A stretch of 64,000 nucleotides of DNA from Albidovulum sp. (GCA_028823855.1 JAPPFL010000080.1:1-64000); one strand, 5' to 3'; shown: positions 15,619-26,489, numbered from the stretch's first letter. Numbers and translations: made by a program. The notes: generated by a model not told the origin, from the letters alone.

Positions 15619-16736
15619 GCACCGCGACGCATTAAAGTAATCGCTTCCAATTCGCAACCCCGCTGGGCGAATTCTAGAAATCTAGATTGGATTACAATGT
15701 TCCCGCGCACTCGCGCGAAATCGGAATCGTATCGGGCAGCGCCGCGTCGATGATTGAGCACCGGCCTAAGCCAGATCCCTAGGTTGCGCGGATTCGTTTT
15801 AATTGTTTTGCAGCTACACGCAATTTGTTTCGTTAGCGCATTGGCCTTTACCTAAATGATATTGCTTCGCCGGACCGGACCGATGCAAATTTACCCTTCG
15901 TCGACGTCATTCCAGTTCGGAAAACCGGACCTACCAATTTAAAATCCCGGTCGGAGTTTGCAAAGCGAATCGTGGAATAATTTATTGCCTGTTCTTGAGA
16001 AGGTCGGGCAAATCGGCAATTTGCACTGGTTTTAGTAAACGCCGAGCCGTCTCGCGAATCGTCCCGGTAGATTCGGAATCATTCCGCTCCTGGAATTCCC
16101 TGCGAAACTGATCAAGCCTCCCGTGATTCTACGTGTTTGATGAATTTATGATTTGCACGGTCGTAAGCCAAAGGATCACGTGCTGTTCATCGCACAATTG
16201 CTAGCAAATAAAGGCGGAGCCGCTTGAAAGAAATAATTCGAAGCGTACATCCGCAGGTCCGAGAACCGCGCTTTCCAATGCCGGTTCGCGCGAATTGACG
16301 CAACGGCAGCCTACGATTGCGCACCGTAGCAACGTCTTGAAAAAATCGTCAAACACCGCCGCGCGTCAATCCGCCCGCGCTAATCGGTCCGACCTGAAGA
16401 GCCGCCTCGAACGCTGGCGGTACAGTTCTCGGACGGATAAGAGCAAATAACAAGCGAAGTCGACTCGCTTTAAATTTACGAGCGAGTGCGCGGCCGTTAG
16501 CCGGCCGGTCCTGGAAATTCGATACCAGGCATTCGCCGCCACATCCGCATTGCATTCGGAAGGATTTCTCGCCGATCCTGGGACTCGCGTCGAATAATTC
16601 GGATTCCCGGTTGAATTTTGAAGTTTTCTCGCAGCCAACTCAGGGTTCGCAAGCGAGGGCTAGGATAATGACAATGTCGGGAAAAAACGTGAATTGGCGG
16701 ATTAGCCTGAACATCCCCGATCCTTAGAGAACGCAG
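15619..16736. other. Gene-free region of 1.1 kb
   Basis: No frame here gives a recognisable protein or a convincing start site. The base composition is slightly more AT-rich than the neighbouring genes. It may be decayed coding sequence, but I could not identify a source gene. Confidence 0.4.
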
Positions 16737-18596
16737 TTAGTCCAATTCAAGCGACCGAAAAGTTAACCGAAATAGCGTGCCCTCATTTTCCCTGGTTCTG
16801 ACAAGGCAAAGGTCGCCGCCATGCCGCTGAGCGAACTGGGCCGCGTTGTCCAGGCCTATTCCCAAACTCAACGAATCATCGATTCTGCCATGGCGGGGCC
16901 GTCTCGGAAAATTTATCTCGCTTACGCTTTTGCCAAAATTGCTTTCCATTCCACTAATTCCCGGACCGTTGTCCCGGATTTCGCAAATATATTCGCTGTC
17001 CAGGCATGAAACACTTACTCTGATTTCATTTCCGAAGTCTCTATTTATGATGGCTTTGACTGCATTCTTGATCAAATTTCCCACCGCATTCCTAAGCAAC
17101 TTCCTGTCTGCGCAAATGACCTCGTCTTGCGTCAACTTGTTGTCGACCAGAATTCGAATGTCGACTTGCCGTCTCTCGCCGGCCTGTATGTTTCGCGAAT
17201 AGTTTTGGCCCGATTCAATTTCTCTTTCCAATTCCGCCATAAGCCCGAACCGTTCCAATTCAAGCTTGTCCGTCTGCAGATTAATAAAATTCAATACGTT
17301 TCGAAGCCGATCAAATATCGATCTAACGCACTCCACAATGTTTCTTTCCAAATCGTCGGCTCTATTAACAATCTCCGATGCCTGTTGCGAATCTATTCCA
17401 TCTAGTTCGCCAATAGGCTGGCCGCTCAGTTCAATTGATTTTTTTACCATTGTTTGCAACGAGTGCGCCTTGTTGTTTATTGCCTGACCCAAACTGGCAA
17501 AATCGTCGTGTATTATCTTCTCTCGTTTCTTCTTTATTATCCAAGTAGCTCTAAATATTTTTCGAATTGATTTTGTTAGAACAAGAAATTCTCTTATCTC
17601 GGTTCGCATTATGGCTTCATAAGCGTCAAGATCTTCATTCCCTTTCGCACGTTGCCGGTCCGACCTGCTCGTAAGTATTCGTTCAATGTCTCTTGCTAAT
17701 TCAGCGACAGGCGAAACAATCCACTTTTGGACGGCAAAAAATACGATGGCCGCCGCCAATAGCAGGAATGGAAGGGTTCGAAACAGCATGGGTTCGGCAA
17801 CGCTGAGCAAATCTTCCCTGTTTTTTTTCAATAGGAATTGAATCGTAATCCTGTCTGAAGCGTTAGTATCCAAATGCACATTGCTTGCCTCGGAGATTTC
17901 AGGCGAAATTTCATTCAAATCATTAGTTCCCGGAATGAAGCCATTTTGTTCGCTATTTGTTTCATCTCCTGCCACACGCGCAATATTCTTCAAAAAGTTC
18001 GAATAGGCGCCGGAAATCGCGTGCAGCGCGGAACAAGCTAGATTTAGTTCTGCATGGTCGCTCGGGCCATTTTCGTCGGCAACGCCAGAACTTTCGATTC
18101 CTAAATTGAATGGCGGCGGTCCGCCTACTTCGGGAGACCATTCGCTCGACACTTGGGCAACGACCTTATCTTCACCGAAATCCGAGAAAAGGGCAAACAA
18201 GGCATTGCCCGCGAAACAAAGCAAATTCATCTGCTCGGATCTAATGGAGACCTTTACAAGTTCCGCCGGAGACGGCTGCCAATCTAGAAAGGTTATACTT
18301 TTTCCGCCGCCGTGCAGACGTGCAAATTGAATTCCATACAATTCCATTTGCCTGCTGAAAAACTCGTCGTTTGCCGAAATCCTGTTTAGGTCTCCCGTTA
18401 CATTTTCGAGCGATTTTATCGAAATATAGGCGCGTTCAAGCTGCCGCTCAATGTATTTTCTCTGGAATTCCGCCAAAAAGCTCACGCTTACGAATACAAT
18501 GCTGACGACGACTACCAGTCCGGTCAGGAACAGAAACCGGCCCCACAATGCGTTTCGAAGGTCCCAAAACCACCTGACTAGTCTTTGAATCCACAT
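16737..18596 (-). CDS. Orphan sensor histidine kinase
   Basis: A 619-residue membrane kinase. Helix 1 is at about 21-43 and helix 2 at 274-290, enclosing a 230-residue periplasmic sensor of unknown fold. A HAMP-like linker follows (SPVAELARDIERILTSR). The phospho-acceptor region holds His363 in the unusual context HDDFASLGQAINNKA rather than HELRTPL. The ATPase domain has the N box NLIKNAVKAI (508-517), G1 DNGPGI (542-547) and G2 GIGL (579-582), so it should bind ATP. Start ATG 18596 is chosen; the frame runs upstream to 18722. No response regulator gene is next to it, and both flanks lack genes. Confidence 0.82.
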   Translation of the reverse strand: MWIQRLVRWFWDLRNALWGRFLFLTGLVVVVSIVFVSVSFLAEFQRKYIERQLERAYISIKSLENVTGDLNRISANDEFFSRQMELYGIQFARLHGGGKSITFLDWQPSPAELVKVSIRSEQMNLLCFAGNALFALFSDFGEDKVVAQVSSEWSPEVGGPPPFNLGIESSGVADENGPSDHAELNLACSALHAISGAYSNFLKNIARVAGDETNSEQNGFIPGTNDLNEISPEISEASNVHLDTNASDRITIQFLLKKNREDLLSVAEPMLFRTLPFLLLAAAIVFFAVQKWIVSPVAELARDIERILTSRSDRQRAKGNEDLDAYEAIMRTEIREFLVLTKSIRKIFRATWIIKKKREKIIHDDFASLGQAINNKAHSLQTMVKKSIELSGQPIGELDGIDSQQASEIVNRADDLERNIVECVRSIFDRLRNVLNFINLQTDKLELERFGLMAELEREIESGQNYSRNIQAGERRQVDIRILVDNKLTQDEVICADRKLLRNAVGNLIKNAVKAIINRDFGNEIRVSVSCLDSEYICEIRDNGPGISGMESNFGKSVSEINFPRRPRHGRIDDSLSLGIGLDNAAQFAQRHGGDLCLVRTRENEGTLFRLTFRSLELD

Positions 18597-19707
18597 GATA
18601 CACCCGCCGAGTGCAATCTTGTCGCCCAAGAACGCCGATTCATTCCACAATTCGCCTTGTTCGGCCTTCGGTCGCATGAACCCTGCCACCTTTGGCGATA
18701 GCGGCGCACGCATGAATTGCAACTAAATGAATTTTCGGCGCAATCGAATCTGCGATCGGGTTCGGTTCCAGTTTGTCGACTGACTTAATATACCACATTT
18801 TATTCAATTTTCCGGCGTGGACCTCAACCTTTGACAACAGGCTAGCATCGCATGCAGCAATGAATTCGACGGCCTTGCCCACGATTGCTCCGTTCCGTCG
18901 AGCCTAGTCGTTTCCTCGCGAGCCGATCCAGTTCAACCCTTACTTTATTTCGAAATTCTGCAAACCCATATTCGTTCGGGTCAACTTCTCCAATACCGTA
19001 ATCTCAAAGGTAGTCGAGGTCATTCCGCCAAGCCTTACTATCAGAGATAGAGCGAAAAATGTGAGAATTTGACTTCGCAATTAGCAAACTGAGCCAATCA
19101 CTTGAAAATTCCAGTTAACCCGACCGAAGCTACTTCAAACGAAATTCAAGCGATCGACCACACGAAATTGCCAGCGACCATCTCGGATTTCCAAATCCCG
19201 AGCGCAATTCCGTCCGACGGAGCCACGCAAGTTTCCGAATCCAAGTTCGCGTTAGTCATGCAACTAAAACGTTTCCAACAGACCAAGAATTCTTCGCAGT
19301 TCCGTCGCGATAATTTTCCTTCCCATACTGCCTGCCCGCGTTGCACGAATTTCCGCCGATCCGAATAACTTGACGCAGTGTCAAAGCCTGAAAAATTTGT
19401 CTTTTGATTCTTCATCGCAAGTCGCTGATTTTTAGCGCAAAATCGAGTATATCGTATTTCGTTTTCCAGTTCGGAATTTGATAGGCTCGCGTTCAAAATT
19501 GCGCCGACCGGCACGGGAAGTCGGTCCAACGCGCCTATTCATCGCAAATCGCTTCAATCGAAATGGCACGCTCCGCCCTTAGTACTTTAGCGGGCAAGCC
19601 AATCGACGATAAAATCCGCTTCCCGCCTCCGGCTTCTTGGAATTCTCGGATCTTTCCGCAATTCTACGGAGTTATGCCAGCGCAATGGCAATGAGGAAAT
19701 CGAGCGG
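18597..19707. other. Gene-free region of 1.1 kb
   Basis: Short frames occur on both strands but none has a family pattern. Composition resembles 15619-16736. The kinase gene is thus isolated between two apparently non-coding kilobase stretches. Confidence 0.4.
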
Positions 19708-20436
19708 CTAGCCTTCTTTGCCGCGAATCCACCGAATGGCGATAGGCATGGCCGCCAATGCGCAAAGTCCTAGAATTGGGCCCAAAATATACCATTCGAA
19801 AATTATTCCCAAATTCGGGTTCTCTCCCCTTGCAAAGACTTCGCCAAGACCTACGCCAACCCAGGTATAGACCACGCCGCCGGGAATAATCCCGAAGAAT
19901 GTAGTGAAGACGAAGTTTCGAAACTTTACTCCAACTAACGCCGGTAGCAGGTTGGCTACGAAAAACGGAACCGCGGGAACTAGGCGCATCAAGAAGAGAA
20001 AGCTTATTTCGTTTTCATTCAGCCCCTGCTTTATCCTTTTGGCCGGGCCGGCGCTCGCATCCATTTTAGCGGCAAGAAAGTCGCCCATTCCAAGCCTGGC
20101 CGCCCAAAAAATTGCGGATGCGCCGATTGTGGCCGCCCCGACGTTATAAAGCGCTCCGGGAAATAGATTGAACAGGAATCCGCCGGTTAGCGACGCCACC
20201 GCCGCGCCGGGCAGAGAAAAGCCTACGATTGCAATATACGCTAAAATAAACACGAGCGAAGTCAGAAAATAATTCGCGTCTCTGAATTCGATCAGAGCTT
20301 CGCGATTCTCGCGCAAAGTCTCAAAATCGAGAAAGTCGCGCAAGGCAATAAATCCGCCCGCCGCTACAAGCGCGATAAGGAGCAAGGGGAGCATTTTTTT
20401 GAAGCTTAAGCCGCCGCGATTCTTATCTTCATCCAC
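19708..20436 (-). CDS. TVP38/TMEM64 (DedA-like, VTT domain) membrane protein
   Basis: A 242-residue protein with five to six membrane helices. The VTT-domain core is complete: GFSLPGAAVASLTGGFLFNL with the following GATIGASAIFWAARLG, and FLFLMRLVPAVPFFVANLLP with GVKFRNFVFTTFFGIIPG. The family transports or scrambles lipids, including undecaprenyl phosphate in some members. The specific substrate is unknown. The C-terminal helix ends in a basic tail. It stands alone on the minus strand. Confidence 0.88.
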   Translation of the reverse strand: MDEDKNRGGLSFKKMLPLLLIALVAAGGFIALRDFLDFETLRENREALIEFRDANYFLTSLVFILAYIAIVGFSLPGAAVASLTGGFLFNLFPGALYNVGAATIGASAIFWAARLGMGDFLAAKMDASAGPAKRIKQGLNENEISFLFLMRLVPAVPFFVANLLPALVGVKFRNFVFTTFFGIIPGGVVYTWVGVGLGEVFARGENPNLGIIFEWYILGPILGLCALAAMPIAIRWIRGKEG

Positions 20437-22274
20437 GGTTCAAATCCCTTTTTGGCCCCTTTTAATCGGATTCAATTTACAATGCCCATTAGTTCACTGC
20501 GATGAAATCTGCTAGAGTTGCAAAATAAGTGTTCCTGCTCCAAACGCCTTCATTAACTACCAATATTTCGCTAGCGGGCGGATCCCGTTAGTTCCGCGAT
20601 TCCATGAAATTCCATCGCAAGAGAGCCGCCAAATACCGGCTCCGATCCACATCGAACGCCTTAACTGCACGCTTGAAGCACTAGCCAAATAGAGGCGGGA
20701 ATGCAAATGCGTCATTTGATCGCGCTGCGAGTGCGCCTTGGGCATGAACCTATGCAGCGCCAAGCACCGGCATATGGCGTAGTCGCGAGACGTCTCGGCG
20801 ACCGGACCCTCCCTTTCAACGAAACCGGCCGGACGATCATTGGGACGAGCCGCGTAGCGGAAGCGCCGGTCGCCTGAACACCGCCGACGGAGGAGATCGC
20901 CAGAATTTCCGAAGCCGGACCCAAGATCGAGCAGTAGTGCATCGTCCGCCGGCGACTCTACAATCTGCAGAGTTGGACCGAAGAAATATTCTGCAAAAAA
21001 ATACTCGGTCGGAGCCGTAAACGAACTGGTCCGCTTCACTGGATTTATTTCGCAACGGATACGAAGGCCAATCGGTCGCTTTGGCATTCTTGGGCTTCGA
21101 TGCGAGCAGAGAGGAAATCTGGTCGAAAGACATGGAACGCGCGGGCGGAAGGGAATTCACTTGCAATGTTTAGCCCGAAATGAAATGCGCTGGAGTGCGC
21201 TTCATCTGCTACCGAAACGATAATCTCTTTTCGGCAGCCTTTCCGAAACGGGGAACTTAGGTCGACCGCGTTTGCAACCGCGCCATTATCGGACGGATGA
21301 ACAACTGATATTTCTCCGTCTTCGCCGGGCAAGCAAGGGGGAGTCACGCGATGGATGTTCTCAAGGGTGCGCGATGGAAAATCTTCAACGACGCCTATAT
21401 CGACAAAATCTTGTCGCCATTGGGGCATCCCCGTGCAATCCGGCGTTGCGTCCCGCGGCCGACTCTACGCTAGTTGAAATCCAGCAATTCGGCCAATGGG
21501 CTGGTCTACAACGAAGAGGACGTCCGCGACCCCCCGCTCGAAAGGCGAATCGAAATCTAGAGGCAGCTCGAATAGATTGCCTTGAACGCAATCGGGGCAC
21601 GGGCGACCTAGCCTTTAAGAATGTAGTCGAATTTGTTTCGGTAGGTAGTTGAAACATTTTTGAAATTAGCGGGCGAAGGGTAGATGATACGACATTCGTG
21701 CCGTTTGCTCTCGAAAAGGCCGTCGCAATAGAAAATTCGGTTCAAGCATGCCAAGAATTCGCAATCGTCGCCCTACTCGGGGGATTTGACGGCGATCCAA
21801 CGACGACTTTCCGAGAAACCATGTTCGATCGAATATGCTTGAATGCGCGATCGCGTCGACGAAATTCTGCAATTTCCGAGCTTCAAGATTCGGCTCTATT
21901 GTGGGACTGCACGGCCCGCCATTGGAAGTTCATGATTTATTTCGGTAATCAATTCGCGGCCAAACGGGTCGTCCTTCTTGAAACGGCCGCTAGGCATATT
22001 CGAAATTCATGTGCGCATCTGCATGTCGTTGACGCGCCTCGCTCCGGACCGGGAAAGCTTATTCGCCGAGCCTCCCCCCGCGAGCGATCGACGGCAGGGC
22101 GATATCGCAAGCGTTGAAATAAATCGCCGATTCAGAAACGAGTTGCGAAGCAAAGGAGAAATTCTTGGCAAATGTCCAATTGACCGCGAGCCCTTTTTGA
22201 GGTAAACGCGCGTCTCTGGAAACCTCCGCACGCAGGTATCCGCTTTTGAACACAAGCTTTGGAGGGGCCAAGAC
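20437..22274. other. 1.8-kb region without intact genes, probably decayed
   Basis: No intact gene. A methyltransferase-like remnant is visible near 20700-21060 (listed separately). The rest contains only short unrelated frames. The segment 22100-22274 should hold the promoter of rpmH. Confidence 0.45.
20700..21060 (-). pseudogene. Remnant of a methyltransferase, possibly rsmG
   Basis: On the minus strand a frame reads APTEYFFAEYFFGPTLQIVE, then a short linker and LLLDLGSGFGNSGDLL. This resembles the first motif and preceding helix of RsmG (16S rRNA m7G527 methyltransferase: ...P.TL.e.w.RH..DS.qL...LDLGSGaGfPG). After that the frame loses similarity, and plausible pieces continue in another frame, as expected after frameshifts. 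A generic class I methyltransferase remnant is an equally safe reading. Confidence 0.3.
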
Positions 22275-22409
22275 ATGAAGCGCACATTCCAGCCGAGCAA
22301 CAGGGTGCGAAAAAGAAGGCACGGGTTTCGCGCGCGCATGGCTACGAAGGCGGGTCGCCGAATCATCAACCGTCGAAGAGCCAAGGGGCGCAGTTCAGTG
22401 AGCGCGTAG
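22275..22409 (+). CDS. rpmH: 50S ribosomal protein L34
   Basis: A 44-residue, highly basic protein beginning [20 protein letters not shown] and ending KGRSSVSA, a complete L34. It has GGAGGGG about ten bases upstream. It heads the conserved rpmH-rnpA-yidD-yidC cluster, which in many bacteria lies near the replication origin. Confidence 0.96.
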   Translation: MKRTFQPSNRVRKRRHGFRARMATKAGRRIINRRRAKGRSSVSA

Positions 22410-22483
22410 CGCCGTTCGCGGAGAAGACGCATCTCCGCCCCGGCGGCCGGTACCCAAACGAACACGAAAACCCGTAAACGCTG

Positions 22484-22837
22484 ATGGAAATTGCGAAAAT
22501 GCGCCGCCGCATTGACTTTACCATGGCCGCGCGAAACCGGCGGGCGCATTCGCCAGGATTGCTGCTACAGGCGCGACGTCGCGTCGGGCTAGAGCCCGAT
22601 CCGAAGATCACGCGCGTCGGATTTACCTGTTCCAAGAAGTTGGGGCCTGCCGTTGCCCGCAATCGCGCGAAACGACGATTGCGAGAAGTCGCAAGAGCCC
22701 AATTGCCGCTATTCGGCAAGCCCGGTTGGGACTACGTTCTGGTCGGACGTCCGAATGCAACCCTGTCGCGTCCGTATCAACTGTTGCTTGCGGATTTGGA
22801 AATGGCGTTGAAGAAAATTCATGCGGATTCCGCGTGA
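22484..22837 (+). CDS. rnpA: Ribonuclease P protein component
   Basis: A 117-residue basic protein. The RNA-binding motif is present as KLGPAVARNRAKRRLREVAR, with GFTCSKK before it and the final strand DYVLVGRPNATLSR after it. It binds RNase P RNA to process tRNA 5' ends. The start ATG 22484 has a weak upstream site, and translation may be coupled to rpmH. Confidence 0.93.
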   Translation: MEIAKMRRRIDFTMAARNRRAHSPGLLLQARRRVGLEPDPKITRVGFTCSKKLGPAVARNRAKRRLREVARAQLPLFGKPGWDYVLVGRPNATLSRPYQLLLADLEMALKKIHADSA

Positions 22838-22891
22838 TGGGATTTCCGACGGCAGCGACCGCGCGCCCTTTTCGTTGGCAGAGTCAAAAAG

Positions 22892-23200
22892 GTGCAAGCA
22901 TTTGCCGCGCTAAAGCCTTGGTGTCGCGCTCGCTTCGCCCGCCAACGCAAATGTCAACGATTTGAAACGAGGCTGAATTTGACTGTTTTGGCGCAGATTG
23001 TTTCGCTTCCGATACGAATTTACAGGATCGTCGGCAGCCCGTTCGTTGGTTGGCACTGCAGGTTTCAACCCACTTGTTCGGCATATGCGCTGGAAGCGCT
23101 TCGCAAGCACGGCGCGGCGAAAGGTATTTGGCTTGCTGTCAAGAGGATAATGCGTTGCCATCCTTGGGGCGGGTCCGGTATCGACGAAGTGCCCGACTGA
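22892..23200 (+). CDS. yidD: Membrane protein insertion efficiency factor YidD
   Basis: The C-terminal 70 residues contain the family core [20 protein letters not shown] and [15 protein letters not shown]. YidD is a small membrane-associated helper of YidC. The listed start is a GTG. A TTG at 22979 with GAGG seven bases upstream would give a 73-residue protein, nearer the usual length, and is the better candidate. It lies between rnpA and yidC as usual. Confidence 0.9.
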   Translation: MQAFAALKPWCRARFARQRKCQRFETRLNLTVLAQIVSLPIRIYRIVGSPFVGWHCRFQPTCSAYALEALRKHGAAKGIWLAVKRIMRCHPWGGSGIDEVPD

Positions 23201-23323
23201 AATCCCTTAGCCTAGCGTCCCGGACTTAGCGAAATTCGCTTCCGAATCGGTTCCTAATCCCCTTGACCTCGGCGACGCTTCAATATTCAAGAGCCGCAAT
23301 AAACGAGCATCAGTGAACTTCCT

Positions 23324-25270
23324 ATGGACGAGCAGAACAAGAACCTCATCCTTGCCACTGCGTTGAGCTTTTTGGTTATTCTGGCGTGGTTTTTGCTGTT
23401 TCCGCCGGAGGAGCCGCCGATTGACCAAGCGACTCAGCCGGCGAGCGGCGTAGGAAGCGACGGCGTGTCGGCAGATGCGGTCGCACGAGCCCCCGCCGTC
23501 GCTTACGATGCGACGGGCGCGGCGCTTCCTCCTGGCGAAGCGAATGCCGATTCGGTTTCAACACCGCGGATCGAAATCTCCACGGACCGGCTGAAGGGCT
23601 CTATCTCGCTGGTTGGCGGACGCATCGACGATCTCTTACTGAACGACTACCGGGAATCCCTTGATGAGGAGTCGGCCAATGTCAGGCTGCTTACGCCCGC
23701 CGACGGCAAAGATCCTTACTATGCATTGTACGGTTGGGCTCCTGCAGGCTCCCTGGGATTCAGTGACGTCCCCGGCGTCAATACTCCTTGGAATTTGGAA
23801 TCGGGACAGGTTTTGACTCCCGACCAGCCTGTTTCCCTCGTGTGGGACAATGGAAAGGGGCTCGTATTCCGGCGCGAAATTTCAATCGACGAGAATTATC
23901 TGTTTTCAATTTCGCAATCGGTTTCGAATTTCGGGTCCGACACCGTGCGGTTGGCTCCGTACGGCATAATTGCCCGACACGGTGAACCTGACGTGCTCGG
24001 TTTTTTCATCCTCCACGAAGGCATCGTACGCATCATTGACGGGGAACTCGAAGAAATCGACTACTCGGACATGCCCGACCTGCCGTACAGCGACCGAGAG
24101 GCGGCCAATATCGAGATTACTCCGGTCACCAGCAACGGCTGGGTCGGATTCACCGACAAATATTGGATGACGACGCTCATTCCTAATCCGGGGCAGACGT
24201 TTGCTTCCGTCGCGAAATACACCCAGCGATCCGACATCTATCAAACGGAAATGCGCCTTCCAACGATCGAAGTCGGGCCCGGCATCAGGTCGACTTCCAA
24301 TTCAATGCTATTCGCTGGTGCCAAGGAATGGGAAACGATCAACGACTATGAACAGCGGCTAAAGATCGACCGTTTCGTGGATTCGATCGACTGGGGCTGG
24401 TTCTTTTTCCTGACCAAGCCGATTTTCCGCGTTCTCTACTGGATTAACGGCTACATCGGAAATCTCGGCTGGTCCATTATCGGGCTAACTCTGATTATCA
24501 AGGCGATATTGTTTCCGCTGGCGTACAAGTCCTACGTGTCAATGGCGAGGATGAAAGAACTACAGCCCGAAATGGAGAAAATTAAGGAAAGGGTTGGCGA
24601 CGACCGGAAGAAGCTTCAGTCCGAAATGATGCAGCTCTACAAGAAGAACAAAGTCAATCCGGCTTCCGGCTGCCTTCCGATCCTACCTCAAATTCCGATC
24701 TTTTATTCCCTGTACAAAGTTATTTTCGTCACAATTGAATTGAGGCACGCTCCATTTGCGCTATGGATTCGCGATCTGTCGGCACCCGATCCGACATCGA
24801 TTCTAAATCTGTTCGGATTATTGCCGTGGTCCACACCGGAGCCCGGAACGATATTCGCGATCGTATCGCTGGGCGTGCTACCTATACTTCTGGGCGTAAC
24901 GATGTGGCTTCAGCAAAAATTGAACCCGGCGCCGACCGATCCGACGCAAGCGATGATTTTCGCATGGCTGCCGTGGATCTTCATGTTCATGCTCGGGCAA
25001 TTTGCAAGCGGCCTGATCATATACTGGATCGCCAACAACACCATCACCTTTGCTCAGCAATACGCCATCATGCGATCGCAGGGCGTTAAACCCGACGTTC
25101 TCGGCAATATCGTCAGCGGTTTCCGAAAACGGATGCCTATGGGAATCGGCCCATTCACCAGGGCGGGCCCGTCGGACGACAAAAAGCCCGTATCGGAACC
25201 ACCGCCGAAAGACGAGCGGAAGCCGAAAAAAAGAAAGGCATCCAAATCCCGAGGGAAAAAGCAATCCTAG
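23324..25270 (+). CDS. yidC: Membrane protein insertase YidC
   Basis: A 648-residue YidC. The N-terminal helix NLILATALSFLVILAWFLLF is followed by a low-complexity linker and a periplasmic beta domain of about 270 residues. The conserved five-helix core starts near residue 355 (WGWFFFLTKPIFRVLYWING) and includes KSYVSMARMKELQPEMEKIK and VNPASGCLPILPQIPIFYSL. The C-terminal tail (from about 615) is very basic, as expected for ribosome contact. It inserts inner-membrane proteins alone or with SecYEG. Confidence 0.96.
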   Translation: MDEQNKNLILATALSFLVILAWFLLFPPEEPPIDQATQPASGVGSDGVSADAVARAPAVAYDATGAALPPGEANADSVSTPRIEISTDRLKGSISLVGGRIDDLLLNDYRESLDEESANVRLLTPADGKDPYYALYGWAPAGSLGFSDVPGVNTPWNLESGQVLTPDQPVSLVWDNGKGLVFRREISIDENYLFSISQSVSNFGSDTVRLAPYGIIARHGEPDVLGFFILHEGIVRIIDGELEEIDYSDMPDLPYSDREAANIEITPVTSNGWVGFTDKYWMTTLIPNPGQTFASVAKYTQRSDIYQTEMRLPTIEVGPGIRSTSNSMLFAGAKEWETINDYEQRLKIDRFVDSIDWGWFFFLTKPIFRVLYWINGYIGNLGWSIIGLTLIIKAILFPLAYKSYVSMARMKELQPEMEKIKERVGDDRKKLQSEMMQLYKKNKVNPASGCLPILPQIPIFYSLYKVIFVTIELRHAPFALWIRDLSAPDPTSILNLFGLLPWSTPEPGTIFAIVSLGVLPILLGVTMWLQQKLNPAPTDPTQAMIFAWLPWIFMFMLGQFASGLIIYWIANNTITFAQQYAIMRSQGVKPDVLGNIVSGFRKRMPMGIGPFTRAGPSDDKKPVSEPPPKDERKPKKRKASKSRGKKQS

Positions 25271-25442
25271 GAGATTGCGTCGCGTTATTGAACCGGGTGC
25301 AACCGATGCCTAGCTCATTCGTTTCGCGTGTTCATGCGCCGAATAGGAAAACCTATTTGTTCGACCGCATTTCAATTCCCGGAATTATGTGCGAGACGTT
25401 GCCGGATTTTTTAGTTGCCCATTCTAGTAAAGGAGGAATGAA

Positions 25443-26450
25443 ATGGGATTTTGGAGATTAACGAAAAACCTGGGTTGGACCTTGGCCTTGGCCGCGGGTT
25501 GCGCGATTGCGTCCCACGCGGACGAAACCTGGCGCATGTCTCACAAGATGCCGCCTGACAGCCCGGAAGGATTGGTCTTTCAAAGGTTTGCCGATCTAGT
25601 TGAAGAGTATTCGAATGGTGAATTGCAGGTCAAAGTTTTTCCGAACGAGCAACTCGGTAAAACCAACGCTGTTCTTGAGCAGCTTAAAATGGGGACGGTC
25701 CATCTTTACGCCGAGGGATCGACCTATATGCAGAAGTGGGTTCCGGAAATCTCCTGGACAAGCGCGGCGTTTTTGTTCGACGATCGCGAGCACTGGGTTA
25801 GATTCATGAACAGCGACATGGTTCAGACATGGTACGACCGCGCCGCCGAGGAGGCCGGCGTCGCCGTGCTGGGAGATCCAACCGCAATTCTTCGCGGACC
25901 GTATCGCGTAATGGTAACGAATCGCGATGTCAAAGAATTCGAAGACATCGACGGATTGCCTTTGCGCATGCACCCCAACAAGGATGCGGTCGCGACATGG
26001 ACGCGCCTGGGCGCCGACGTAAAGACGTTGCCCTGGACCGATGTCTATGCGTCGATCAAGTCCGGAATCGTGTCCGCCGTTAACAGTCCGATTGCCCTGG
26101 TTGAATCCATGCGCTTCTACGAGGTCGCGCCGTTCGTGGTTCGGCACGACGAGTACTACCAGTCGATCGGATTCATGATCAACCAGTCAGCCTACGATGC
26201 CCTTACTGACGATCAAAAGGCGGCCGTAGACCGAGCATACTCTGAAGCGGGCGAATACAGCTTCGAAATAATGGGAAGCGTAGCCGACGAATCAATTGAG
26301 AGAATGGCTTCGAAGGGCGTCGTGTTTCGCGACATCGACCGCGCGCCGTTCGTAACAGTCATGCAGCAATACTACGCGGACAAGGAAGCCGCCGGCGAAC
26401 TGCCAGTGGGGTTCCTGGACGAGGTGGCTCGAACGCGTTCAGCAAACTGA
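25443..26450 (+). CDS. TRAP transporter solute-binding protein (DctP family)
   Basis: A 335-residue periplasmic protein with a signal peptide (NLGWTLALAAGCAIASHA, residues about 9-26). DctP-family features include MSHKMPPDSPEGLVFQRFAD, NEQLGKTNAVLEQLKMGTVH and the ligand-region GPYRVMVTNRDVKEFEDIDG. The ATG follows AAAGGAGG. First gene of a dctPQM operon. The substrate is probably a carboxylate, as for most of the family. The adjacent RraA-like and nitrilase genes may handle it. Confidence 0.92.
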   Translation: MGFWRLTKNLGWTLALAAGCAIASHADETWRMSHKMPPDSPEGLVFQRFADLVEEYSNGELQVKVFPNEQLGKTNAVLEQLKMGTVHLYAEGSTYMQKWVPEISWTSAAFLFDDREHWVRFMNSDMVQTWYDRAAEEAGVAVLGDPTAILRGPYRVMVTNRDVKEFEDIDGLPLRMHPNKDAVATWTRLGADVKTLPWTDVYASIKSGIVSAVNSPIALVESMRFYEVAPFVVRHDEYYQSIGFMINQSAYDALTDDQKAAVDRAYSEAGEYSFEIMGSVADESIERMASKGVVFRDIDRAPFVTVMQQYYADKEAAGELPVGFLDEVARTRSAN

Positions 26451-26489
26451 GAACCAGCGCATAGCTGGGCGAATGCCTAGGCTCGGCAA

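Noticed and set aside
18640-18882. 80-codon minus frame upstream of the histidine kinase.
   Set aside because: Overlaps the kinase gene's likely leader, and no ribosome-binding site or recognisable motif is visible.
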